Assembly: GCA_017893485.1 (NCBI GenBank)
Contig: CM030362.1
Location: 183,232,175 to 183,296,174, forward strand
Reading direction: 5' to 3'
DNA from: Hemerocallis citrina
Taxonomy: Eukaryota > Streptophyta > Magnoliopsida > Asparagales > Asphodelaceae
DNA: 64,000 nt
Of this stretch, positions 1 to 9,560 are shown piece after piece; position 1 is the stretch's first letter, and each line of letters begins with the position of its first letter. Below the pieces are notes generated by a model. The model was not told the origin of the DNA. It was given only the letters and a program-made list of their open reading frames with translations, and did not search any database. The position numbers and the translations under genes were made by a program.

Positions 1-83
1 GTCGGCTCCACTGCATAGCCAAAATCTCATACAAACCCCTTATAGAAAGCTCTATAGGGCAAGCCTCAAATTCCTCTTTATAT

Positions 84-114
<31 letters not shown>

Positions 115-148
115 TATATTTTATCTCTTGAAATTACTGGGTGTTACA
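1..148 (-). repeat. TRIM1 LTR, partial (3' LTR in element orientation)
   Basis: Matches 660-790 nearly base for base, including the AT microsatellite and the terminal GTGTTACA. It is truncated by the window start. Confidence 0.85.
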
Positions 149-172
149 TACACCACCCCCCCCCCCCCTTAG
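149..172 (-). promoter_or_regulatory. TRIM1 polypurine tract
   Basis: On the minus strand a run of A and mostly G abuts the LTR start TGTAACACC. This is the position of the plus-strand primer in reverse transcription. Confidence 0.65.
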
Positions 173-350
173 GAATCAGCGTCCTCGCTGAGTACGGGGC
201 ATGCACAACCTAGTGCATGATCTCCTTTCTAGCCGATTTGGAGTGGTGGTACAACCCTACCTGGGACTCTGGTTACATACCAGTGCACATCTACTAGCTC
301 CATCTCAGGCATAACTACCACTTTATACCCACACACGGTGTCGAAAGTTG

Positions 351-362
351 ACTTTGATACCA
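351..362 (-). promoter_or_regulatory. TRIM1 primer binding site
   Basis: The minus strand reads TGGTATCAAAGT, two bases inside the LTR end. It differs from the plant initiator-Met site TGGTATCAGAGC at two bases. Confidence 0.75.
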
Positions 363-364
363 TT

Positions 365-790
365 TGTAACGCCCCGCCCCAATACCCAGACAATTTATTT
401 ATTTATTTATTATTTATAGTACAACTTCCCACCACAGGCTGCCTCTCAAAAGGTGGTTAATCAATTAGGTGACTCTTGATCGTAGGCAATTATATTTATT
501 ATTTATTAATCTTGTTAAACTCTCGATATGGGATCAATTTGAATCTTATCCGCTGTTCTCTCTCACCCTGACATCAGCTAGCAGAGCCCCATATCCCGGG
601 CCCTACTCCTACGTCAGCAGGAAAGAATGCACAATGCTCTTTTCCTATGCATGTGGGCTGCTGCTCTTCCGTGGGCCCCACTGCACAGCTGAAATCTCAT
701 ACAAACCCCCAATAGAAAGCTCTATAGGGCAAGCCTCCAATTCCTCTTTATATTATATATATATATATATTGAAATTACAGGGTGTTACA
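365..790 (-). repeat. TRIM1 LTR, complete (5' LTR in element orientation)
   Basis: Runs from TGTAACGCCCC to GGGTGTTACA. Its first 150 bp share clear similarity with the TRIM2 LTR at 5656-5800, including the segment reading CCACAGGCTGCCTCTCA. Confidence 0.85.
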
Positions 791-830
791 GTGGTCGCGC
801 GGTGGAGGTTAGCAACAAGCGGGGCGTTAG

Positions 831-2530
831 TGTAACCCATGTTTTCATCTATACGTATTTTCTATGTATTTTTGTTTATAATTTCCTTTCCGCTCTCAAA
901 TTCATTTTTGTTCATCTTGGACTTTCTATTAAAGTCAATTCTAAATATCAATTATATTTGTAGTTATTTTCAAACGATTATATACTTTAATTGTAGGAAT
1001 TTTATTCTTTTCTTATTTTAATTATTTATAATACTATTATTATTTGATTATTTTAATTAATTTGAAAACTATTTCTATAAAAATATTATTTGATTTATTA
1101 ATTTTGAACTTAAGCCCAATTATTGTCCATTACATAATTTATCTAAATTATTTATTTGGCAAAATATATTTAATCCCTAGTCCATATTATTTTATTATTT
1201 TATTATTCATTGAAGCCAAATATTTTATCCCTTCTATAATTATTTATTTTACTTTGTGAAGCTTAAACCTAAAGTCCAAGTCTATTAATCCATGCCCACA
1301 CTTTTTAACCCTAAACAAATCATATTGGATCCTGACCGAAACCCACATTTTAAAAATCCACTACCCAAAACTCAACCAGATCCCCTCATCTCTCATAAAT
1401 GCACCCATCCTCCCCTATTAATGCCCACTATCTCTTCCTGTAACCCCACACCCCCATAATCAATACCCATTATAATATTATTATATTATTGTACTATTTA
1501 ATCCTCTCTCACTCTCTCTTTCCCCCACCCACTCTCTCTCCCCGACTCTCTCTCTCTCTCACTCTCCCTCTCACCCCATCCTCTGTTTCCTCTACTCCGA
1601 AACTCATCTCCTCGATCACCTCCTCCTTCTACTCGAGCCCCCTGAGAGCCACTCGCGACCACCCATCGAGCGCTACATTTTCATCTTCTCCCTCGACGCA
1701 CCCCCTTCCTCGTCGCCACCGCCAACCACCAACCCATCACCTGCAAGCTCCCCCTCTACTGCCTTCATCCTCATAATTCTGCAACCGCCTCCTGTCTCCC
1801 CATCGACTGCTACTCACTGCGCGCGCTTCGCGCCCTGCACCACACCCCGCAGTCGCCACCCTCCTCGCATTCGCTCCCTCGAGCCACCACTACTGATCCA
1901 CCACCGCTCGACTACCCCGACCATCACCCCGTCGACTCACCCTGCCTCCGAAACCCAATCATAGCATCATCTCCATTGCTTGCCACCCTCCGCCGCACTC
2001 GCGACCCTCGACCCCACTCTCATCCACTATCGCCGTCGATTGCCGCCATCCACAGCTCGACAACCTCGTCACCTGCATCCATCCTTCACGACCTTATCGA
2101 CTGCCTCCTTCCATTGCCGACTGCCTCTCCACCGAGCCACTATACCCTTGATGCCATCTCCAATCCCGCAGGACCTTCCGCTTTGCTGCATTCCCCGATC
2201 AGCCGACCTCCACTACTGCCTGAGCTCCACCCCTGCTGACCCTTGCTCGCTGCCTCCGTGACAGCACCCCGGAGTCGCTGTCTCTTACCGAGTCTGCCCT
2301 TGCTACCGTTGTTGCTTGTTATGTGTGTTGCATGTGCCATTTTGTACATGTGCTATTGCTATGCGTTGCACGTGCGTTCACCGTTCCATCGCTTGCACTT
2401 GTGTTGCTATCGGGACTCTCGTCTTGTTATTCTTTCATGTTCAGAATCATCATCTAATAGGCAAGCACTTCTTGAACTCATTTTTACTATTCTAGTTCAA
2501 GAAAACACTCCTTGAAATCTGGCAAGTAGT
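831..2530 (+). mobile_element. LTR-B5: 5' half of a long gypsy-type LTR, truncated
   Basis: Starts TGTAACCCATGTTTTC, like the LTR-B starts at 7931 and 37182. The order of parts is the same as in B1-B3: an AT-rich first part, a telo-box-like TAACCCTAAAC near 1307, a long pyrimidine-rich leader (about 1490-2260), then the shared block with a GC-type splice donor at 2461 and an inverted repeat. Similarity to the other copies stops near 2530, so the 3' half is missing. The proline- and serine-rich open frames in the leader are a composition effect and are not counted as genes. Confidence 0.7.
2461..2503 (+). other. LTR-B5 GC splice donor plus inverted repeat
   Basis: TAG|GCAAGC begins at 2461. 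A perfect 9-bp inverted repeat follows: TTCTTGAAC (2469-2477) and GTTCAAGAA (2495-2503), loop 17 nt. The same arrangement occurs in B1, B2 and B3. Confidence 0.6.
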
Positions 2531-3430
2531 AATCGAATTGAATATCACATCTAATTGAATATCGCTTCTAAAAGAAATAAATAGTAAAAACGATATAAGT
2601 GAAGGTATAAAATTACCAAGCAATCTGATAAATAATTAGAAAAGCATAATAATATTTAGCACTAGCTAATAAAAATTTTGAAAATTTTAAGGAAAGAGAA
2701 AATAACTAAAAGGAAATGGAAAAAATGAATGATTAAAATCATAAACTAAGAATATATGTTAATAGATAAAAGAAGGTAGCAATTTAAGAGAATACTGTCT
2801 TATGAAAAGTCTGAAAATGTATGAGTATTAAATTTTAGCTAAATGTACAAACAATATAAGATAGATATAATTATGCAGATCAAATTAATATCATGACAAA
2901 AAAATAATTCGTAAGGTAAATATAATAACTATATATACGATTCAAAATTAAATACATAAAATATTGATTAGTATTTATTAAAATATCTATAAGTTGTTAA
3001 GTATAGCAAGAAAGCCAACATACAAAATTTTACACCTATAGAAGAGTAAAATATATGATGAAGCAAACAATACTATAATACGAATGTTATAACCAATTGG
3101 AGAAATAAAATAAAATAATAGTGAAAGTAGCTATATATAATTGAAATAATATATAATATTAATTGGGATAGAAATAAAATGTAGATAGTAAACGAAACTA
3201 TAAATAATAAAAATCATATTATATGAGTAACAAACATATCGAAGATAGGTTAGCAATAAAATATAAAAATGAAATTGTATCAGATATAAAGTAATAAAAT
3301 AATTAATAGTAACCAGTAATATAGACTGAAAAATAAAATAAGAATAACACACATATGATAGATATAGAAGCAAATATAAATAGTAAGGTAATTAATTAAA
3401 TGTGTATATAAGTATATATGTATTATAAAT
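2531..3430. other. Anonymous very AT-rich stretch
   Basis: About 900 bp of very AT-rich DNA with many short ATA/TAA runs. I see no LTR ends, inverted termini or plausible coding frame. It lies between the truncated LTR-B5 and the Tat3 remnant and may be decayed LTR-B intron sequence, but no alignment to the other copies is visible by eye. Confidence 0.5.
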
Positions 3431-3919
3431 AATAAAGTTGTACAACTCTAGTTGCAGACCCGATTCGTCCACGGGAGGTTGGGGGGGGGGGGGGGGGATT
3501 TATGCCTTTGACAAGGAAGTTCCCTAGACAACTCACGTTCCTAGGTCTTTGCTTGTACCAGTTAGAGCACCTTGACGGTGCCGAATGTGTGAATTTGTAG
3601 TTAATTACTTGATTTTTTGAGTATGTTATAATTGTGTAATAAAACACTTCAAGTTTTGAAGCTTGTATTTATTGCTCGGATTGTCTGTGATGACACGATT
3701 TGGTCAAATCATAAATGAATCCTTTCCTGAATCCAGTTGAACTGAGCTTAGGCATTTTCTCTCTACTTAAGATCGGTGCTCACTGAACCTGGAGACTTGC
3801 ATCTTTTTGAAGATTTAGCAAGTTGTAAGAGCAAATTCGTGCGACGAGTCTCTCCCTTGGATTCGTGGGTTCACGATTCGAGGGCTTGGATTTAAGCCGT
3901 GGGTCAGACCCCTAACTTT

Positions 3920-4290
3920 TTGTATTGTTGGGGAGGTAACAGGTTGTGGGAGCATTTTCGAATGGCGAGATCTGTTCTGTAGTTACCTTTGTGCAAGTTG
4001 TTGTTGAAGCGTCGAACCTTGGGTTGGACTCCAAACTTGTTTTTGGAGAAGTAATGGGTTGTGTGAGCCATTCCAAATTGTGAGTCATGTTTCACCAGTG
4101 CTTTCCCTTAAGTTGCGCCAGGAGTGTCGAACCATGGTTTGAACTCTAAACCTATTATTGATAGATTTCGACTGGTTGTGGGTCCGAATACGAATGGCAA
4201 GCCTTTTCTTAAAATTGTTGGCTAATGAATTGTAGGGGAATCTACAAGCCACGGTCAGGAAACTAGGCATGTCGTTCGGATGAACTAGGT
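3920..4290. repeat. Degenerate ~120-bp tandem repeats of the Tat spacer (Tat3)
   Basis: Three units can be followed from the recurring block GGTTGTGGGAGC / GGTTGTGTGAGCC / GGTTGTGGGTCC near 3932, 4048 and 4172, each followed by a cgaatgg-like block and a TCGAACC block. Spacing is about 117 and 124 bp. It is the same repeat family as 23750-24105 in Tat1. Confidence 0.6.
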
Positions 4291-4739
4291 CATATTCTTA
4301 ATTGACTCTTCTGCTCGAGGCAGTATGCCTTGAGGAAAATTGGTGTTTATTAATGATAATGACATTGGGGATCCCCGACACTATAATTTGTACAGAGTGT
4401 CATTGGGAACTAGGAGAAGATCGAACTCAAAAGGAAGTTGTCGTAGCTTATCAGGAACATTATTGAGATTTTGGAAGTTGACCCAGAAGATGATGTCGAA
4501 GGAGAAACACTTACCCAGGGGATGAGCCAAGCGAATTTATAGTTTTTTTGCAAGTGGCTCGTATGAAGTGCCGAGGGACGAACCATGCAAAATTAGGTGT
4601 TTGGGAGTGAATCTAGAAGATGATGCCAGAAACAAATTAAATTTCATTAAATTTCATTCATAGATGACAGTAGACATAAGTGGTTGCCTTGTGGCGAACG
4701 TTTATTAGAATCATTAGCCTTCATGGCTTTATTACATTT

Positions 4740-5023
4740 TTTCAAAGCCCGTGGTGGAGTGTTAGGGATCATCGTACTTCATTAAGTGTTCTGCATTCCA
4801 CGTCCTTGATACCTTTTTGCCCCCAAATCTTCAAGTCGGTATGTCCCGGTAGGACCACTTTGGAGACCTTGTTAGGACCTTCCCAGTTTGGAGCTAATTT
4901 TCCCCTCCTACGGGGTTCAGAAATTTTGATCTTCCTTAGGACCAGGTCTCCTTCTTTGATGTTGGCTGGCTGAACCATCTTATTGGAGAACCTTTCACCC
5001 ATTTCTGGGTGTTTGCACATCAT
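4740..5023 (-). pseudogene. Integrase C-terminal region fragment (Tat3)
   Basis: The conceptual product contains EGDLVLRK, then KLAPNWEGP and VSKVVLPG, the pattern at the C-terminal end of plant Ty3/gypsy integrases. In intact elements this part follows the DDE core and binds DNA. Only about 90 residues remain. The catalytic core expected upstream on the minus strand (plus coordinates above 5023) is missing; instead about 100 bp of unrecognised sequence leads into TRIM2. Tat1 has the matching segment at about 24370-24500. Confidence 0.75.
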
Positions 5024-5148
5024 CGCAGAAGGTCTTAGCAGCTTCTTCCTTGATGCTCAGGCTAATTAGGACCTTAACAAGCATTGTGTGGTCCATCCCT
5101 TCAAAGGAAGAGGAAGCCAATTTGGAGAGTGTTCGTTTTCTCATTTTT

Positions 5149-5452
5149 TGTAATGCCCCGGGCCCTACTCAAACAAGTTCTGACAACTACCCACCAGAGA
5201 CTGCCTCTCAAAAGGTGTCATGAAAAATTGGTGCCTTTTGATCATAGGCTTCCTAATATATTAACACACAATCCTAACTCACCTTCTATGTGAGACTAAG
5301 TCACCACCACCTACCATGAACACCATGGCCCCATAGTAATTATTCATTCTTTCTATAGGCTCTATACACACAGTGCCAAATCTATATGCTCATCTAACCA
5401 TGAATTAATTACTAAGCCCACCATGAAGGCACATCTCATACGGGGTATTACA
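5149..5452 (-). repeat. TRIM2 LTR (3' in element orientation)
   Basis: TGTAATGCCCC to GGGTATTACA. It shares the CTGCCTCTCAAAAGGTG block with both TRIM1 LTRs. Confidence 0.8.
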
Positions 5453-5640
5453 TACACCCCACCTTGAGATCTCAGCATCCTCACTGAGCCCGGGACTTGT
5501 AACCTAATCCAGGATCCCTTTCTATCCAATGTGGAGTGGACTACCCTACTAGCATACTGTCCCTGGTCTCACTACCAGCATATTGTCCTCAGCCAAGCGT
5601 ACATCTCACCCACTCTTACCTATAATCGATGTTGAAATTT

Positions 5641-5653
5641 GGCTCCGATACCA
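5641..5653 (-). promoter_or_regulatory. TRIM2 primer binding site
   Basis: The minus strand reads TGGTATCGGAGCC, one mismatch from the initiator-Met site over 12 bases, placed two bases from the LTR end. Confidence 0.75.
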
Positions 5654-5655
5654 TT

Positions 5656-6046
5656 TGTAATGCCCCAATCTGAAACTCAGACAATTTATTTATTTATTAG
5701 TACAATTGCCACCACAGGCTGCCTCTCATAAGGTGGTTAACCAATTTGGTGACTCTTGGTCATAGGCAATTATATTTAATTATTAATTAATCACACCAAT
5801 CCTCTGTGGGATCAAATAATCCCACATACAGTTTCCTTCTCGCACGTGCTGCACACACAGCGAGGCCCCCCTTGGGCCCCACGCGCCAACACCCTGACAA
5901 GCACAGCACAGTCAAACTGGGACCACCTATCCACGTGGACAACAGTCAATTCCTATCCCATCTCATCTCATCTATTAAATCCCAAGCAACACCCCTATAT
6001 GAATCTCTATATAATATTATATATACCCTCTGTACGGGGTGTTACA
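5656..6046 (-). repeat. TRIM2 LTR (5' in element orientation)
   Basis: TGTAATGCCCC to GGGTGTTACA, 391 bp, longer than its partner by an internal segment. Confidence 0.85.
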
Positions 6047-6669
6047 GTTTTCCTTAAGGTGAATCCGAGCGACTGAGGCTTCTTGAAAAGTAGCTAGGAG
6101 TTCCTTGACGTAAGCCATGGATTGGACCATATGTAAATCTCGCGCATTGTACTCCCAGGATATCTTGTTCACCACTAACTGAGAATCGCTGAACGCCCTA
6201 ACCCATAAAGCCTCGGCTTTATGGGACAACATCAAGTCTGCTATCAATGCCTCATGCCCGGCCTCGTTGTTAGAGGCTTGACGGACAAACTCGTCTGGAC
6301 AAACTAGGCGGAGGGAGTACTGAAGGACAAACTCATCTGGGCAAAGCAGTATCACCCCTGCCCCGCTTCCTTCTTTGCATGAGAACCCGTCGACGTAAAC
6401 GCTCCATTTTGGAATGTATTCCTGCTCATCGGATAAGTTGAGAATGTTGCTCTTATGATGAACTCAGCCAAAGCCTGGGCCTTAATGACTGTCCTTGGCC
6501 TATAGCTGATATCATGTTGGTTCAACTCGATAGACCATTTCACCAACATTCTGGAGCTTTCTGGTTTGTGAATGACTTGCATTAGTGGCTGGTCGGTGAG
6601 GACTTGGATGGATTGTGCTTGGAAGTAGGGACGGAACTTTCGGGCGGCGATAATCAATGCATATGCCAT
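6047..6669 (-). pseudogene. RNase H region fragments (Tat3)
   Basis: Two overlapping minus-strand frames give first the RT-linked RNase H end (LTDQPLMQV, then RPRTVIKAQALAEFI) and then the second RNase H half (NNEAGHEALIADL, FSDSQLVVNK). Both patterns are typical of Tat-lineage elements, which have a plant-type second RNase H domain. RNase H degrades the RNA strand during reverse transcription. The frame is shifted near 6352 and the last codons run into the TRIM2 LTR, so the domain is broken. The RT that should precede it is absent. Confidence 0.75.
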
Positions 6670-6789
6670 CTTCTCTATTTTGGTGTAGTATAGCTCGATA
6701 TCGTGGAGGACCTTACTTACGTAATAGATGGGTTTATGGACTATCTATCTTTATGGGCATCGTGGAGCATTACTAATTCTTCTGAAATG

Positions 6790-7420
6790 TCGGTCATATC
6801 AGAGGCCATCTAGGAGAACTGGCCTTGGTATCTCCGGATACAGTCGATGAACTTCTCTTTGAGATCAGGAAGAAGGACCTTGCTTACTTGGAACTTCTGT
6901 GAATCGTCTTCCCATGAGAACAGGACATCTTTCAAGTCATCGACGGGCTCAGAGTAAATCAGGCTTCTCTTCGAAGAGAACTCTACTGCATCAAAGGAGA
7001 GGACTGAACACCCTCTGTGGTGGTGAAGCACGTTCGGGCTGCCTGTTTGCTACCTCTGACTACTTTGACCCCCATTTTCATAGGAAATTTCATGTTCATG
7101 CGGTAGGTTGAGGCAATAGCCTGGAGTGATGCTAACATGGGGTGCCCAAAGCTAGCATTGTAGGCGGCCTTGACATTTACCACCTTAAAGTCCATTGGTT
7201 CATTCCGAATTGCCAGGGCCTTCCACGCTGTCACATCAAGGGTGATGATCCCCTCAATCTGGATCGGCACCCAGAAAAACTATGGAGGGTACAACTAGTA
7301 TGTTTCAGCCTTTCCTAGGAGAGTTTGAAACTCTCGAAAGCCTCTAGAAAGATGATATTGACTAAGTTGTCGTTATCAACTAAGATTTGATGGACTTCTT
7401 GGTTTGCCATGTAGAGGCTA
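6790..7420 (-). pseudogene. Protease-region remnant (Tat3)
   Basis: The translation around 6983-7270 contains IEGIITLDVTA, MDFKVVNVKAAYN and MNMKFPM, matching the segment of Tat1 protease at 27630-28046. The catalytic part, near 7350-7395, reads LVDNDN where Tat1 has LVDNGS, so the active-site glycine is lost. The segment at 6810-7031 matches the linker before RT in Tat1 (about 27300-27530). A frameshift separates the pieces. Confidence 0.65.
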
Positions 7421-7930
7421 ATCACTAGGGCATCGCAATAGGGTTGCAAACACCCTCTAAGTCTTCTTCAGAAAAAGTGACAGGTAACCCCAAGTGGTTC
7501 AGAGGAGGACAATTGTGTACCGAGTTCACCTCTCGAACGAACGCCGTCCTGGAGGAGTTAAGACCCTCCCCCCATGAGCCCCCAATATAGAATGGAAGAT
7601 GACAATCAGTCTTGATTCCCAGGGCTTGGGCTCTGACACCAGAACCTCATGTTCCTCTTTTTTCTGGGGGGTGTTCTGTCGTGGCGGGGAACAAAGGAGT
7701 CACTCTTTCTCCTGTTCCATTAGCGTCGTCGAGATGCTAGCATTGAGTGGGGTGAATCTATCGATATGAGGCACATGAGGGGGGCACCTCTGACCGGAAG
7801 CGCCCTTTGGGGACTTCTTAGGATCCTCGGTGCTATCAACCTTTCACTTTCCTTTGGGCGATGATTCCTAGTGTCCCCCAGAATGAAGGGCCTCCTCGAC
7901 TAGGATATATTTTTGCTCTAGATGAGGGGG
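7421..7930 (-). pseudogene. gag C-terminal remnant (Tat3)
   Basis: By position and short matches this corresponds to Tat1 gag around 28050-28200 and 31872-32110 (for example the shared stretch GCATTGAGTGG). No open frame of useful length remains and the CxFH...DC motif of Tat gag is not recognisable. The sequence is interrupted at 7931 by LTR-B1. Confidence 0.45.
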
Positions 7931-8199
7931 TGTAATTCCCGTTCCCGCAAATACCTATTTCCTGAATATTTTCTGTATTTCAAATTTTTATAAATTCAGT
8001 ATGTATTTAATTCGGTTTGGATTTTATATTGAAGTATCTTCTAATTGACAATTATATTTATTTTCGAATAGTGGTGTACTCTAACATTGTTTTATAATCC
8101 TTATTGATCGATTATTATATTTGAGCCCAAATCAAATGTATTATTATTATTTATATTATTTTAATGAATTTGTTAAACCCCAATTCCTATTTTAAACAA

Positions 8200-8225
8200 T
8201 CTTATTAGTATTGTTATTATTATTA

Positions 8226-8290
<65 letters not shown>

Positions 8291-8381
8291 GTTATTGTTA
8301 TTGTTATTGTTATTGCTATTGTGATTATTATTATTATTATTACTACTATTACTATCATTATTATTATTAGTATTATTATAA

Positions 8382-8473
<92 letters not shown>
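8200..8473. repeat. (ATT)n microsatellite, left part
   Basis: About 270 bp of ATT repeats with a few GTT and CTATTG interruptions. The poly-Asn and poly-Ile frames across it are artefacts. Tat1 inserted at its right edge. Confidence 0.95.
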
Positions 8474-9046
8474 TGTTGCCGCTGAATTCGGTGTGGGGGC
8501 AATCAGATGAATTGTGGATTCATAAGAACTAGAATAGGTCAAATCTGACCTCTTCCAATACTGTTCAACTGGCTCTTCGCAGCTGCACGGATCTGCACAA
8601 AGTACGAAATACCGGGATGGATCCCGGCGATGCACCCTCCGACGCTCTTGTTAATACTCAGAAAAAGAATATCAAAAGAAGCTTTAGGTAGGCAAAGATT
8701 GATAACCTTGTAACGGTAGGAGGTAGGGGGGTTTATAGTCGCCATGGGGATCTGCTTCGAGATAAGAGTGAATCTCTACTCCCTGATGTGACTGGATAGA
8801 AGTGGTTAGAACAACTTCCCCAGGATAAGGGCAGATCAAGATCTCTTTATATCTTCCTAGATTGCCTCTAAACGGGTTAGAACCCGTTCTTAGTTGAATA
8901 GATACGTTCACGGGTTATTTGGCCCAAGAGAAGAGACCTGGTTCTCATTTCGGACCCATCTGTAGGCAAAATTACCGTTTTGCCCCTGTGAACTTTAAGA
9001 TTCGTTCCCAATTTGAACGATTCTGATTTAATTCCATTTTTAGCCA
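8474..9046 (-). repeat. Tat1 3' LTR
   Basis: 573 bp, plus strand TGTTGCCGCTG to TTTTTAGCCA. Matches 33627-34201 along its whole length. Confidence 0.92.
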
Positions 9047-9067
9047 TATCACGAGCCTCCCACTCCC
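9047..9067 (-). promoter_or_regulatory. Tat1 polypurine tract
   Basis: On the minus strand GGGAGTGGGAGG followed by CTCGTGATA abuts the LTR start TGGCTAAAAA. Confidence 0.65.
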
Positions 9068-9560
9068 AAATACTGTGTGCTACAGCCTTTGGGGAGTAGT
9101 TTTGTTGTTTTAATGGCGTATAAGACTTTATCGGAATTCTTAAAGGGGGTTCGAATCTTGTTTGAGGGGTAACAGTGTTTTCCTGAGCTAGTAACATGTC
9201 CAAGTTTGCTCTTAGGCTTTTTTGGATTTTGGTGATTTTTCTCCATTTTTACATTATTTTTCGACTCATTTATTCAATTTTGCAAAGCGATGATTTATTT
9301 TCCGGGAGCATTAACTAATTACTTTAACTAATAACTATTTACCGAGGGGCTCAGAAATATTTTCCCAAATATATAATTATTTTTTAGAATTCTTAATTAT
9401 ATTTCCATAATTTTTAATCATTTTTAGCAATTTTTAAATAAATAATTCAAATTAATAAATCAAAAAAGAATTAATCACCATATTTATGACCTAGCATGAT
9501 CTGAGGCATCCATCAGTCATCGGTGTAAGCATCTGAACGATCAGATGGTAGATCAGTGCT
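9068..9560. other. Tat1 3' untranslated region, single-copy part
   Basis: About 490 bp between the polypurine tract and the tandem array. It is AT-rich near 9250-9480 and no gene is seen. Confidence 0.6.

Larger units (their letters stand above)
1..790 (-). mobile_element. TRIM1: small non-coding LTR retrotransposon, left end outside the window
   Basis: Two copies of the same LTR flank a very short internal region. The left copy (1-148) is cut by the window edge; the right copy (365-790, 426 bp) starts TGTAACGCCCC and ends GGGTGTTACA. The 216-bp internal part (149-364) codes for nothing. The element reads on the minus strand: next to the right LTR is a primer binding site like the 3' end of initiator Met tRNA, and next to the left LTR is a G-rich polypurine tract. 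The size and absence of coding fit a TRIM, which must be mobilised in trans. A related complete copy lies at 5149-6046. The candidate right flank of the target duplication is gtggt (791-795), but the left flank is not in the window. Confidence 0.85.
5149..6046 (-). mobile_element. TRIM2: complete 898-bp TRIM-like element
   Basis: LTRs at 5149-5452 (304 bp) and 5656-6046 (391 bp) both start TGTAATGCCCC and end in ATTACA or GTTACA. The internal region is only 203 bp and non-coding. The minus-strand primer binding site abuts the right LTR. The element sits inside Tat3 pol, between integrase and RNase H remnants, so it is younger than Tat3. Flanks are ttttt on the left and gtttt on the right, a 4/5 match for a target duplication. 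The left LTR lacks about 90 bp relative to the right one. Confidence 0.85.
3431..7930 (-). mobile_element. Tat3: decayed Tat-lineage gypsy element without LTRs or RT
   Basis: Collinear with the minus-strand pol of Tat1: spacer repeats, integrase C-terminus, RNase H, protease and gag fragments appear in the same order from left to right. The stretch between RNase H and protease (about 6670-6810) is far too short to hold the RT domain, so that part was deleted. TRIM2 split the region at 5149 and LTR-B1 cut off the gag end at 7931. Neither LTR of Tat3 is in the window. The left limit is approximate; 3431-3790 has no recognisable protein and resembles the 3' untranslated part of an aORF, with an AATAAA at about 3640. 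Confidence 0.75.

Noticed and set aside
791..830. An LTR end (AGCGGGGCGTTAG) directly before LTR-B5, suggesting tandem LTR-B copies
   Set aside because: Only 10 of 13 bases match the B2 end and the upstream sequence does not match LTR-B; chance cannot be excluded.
8173..8635. Poly-asparagine and poly-isoleucine proteins on the minus strand
   Set aside because: They are translations of the (ATT)n microsatellite in two frames and run into the Tat1 LTR.
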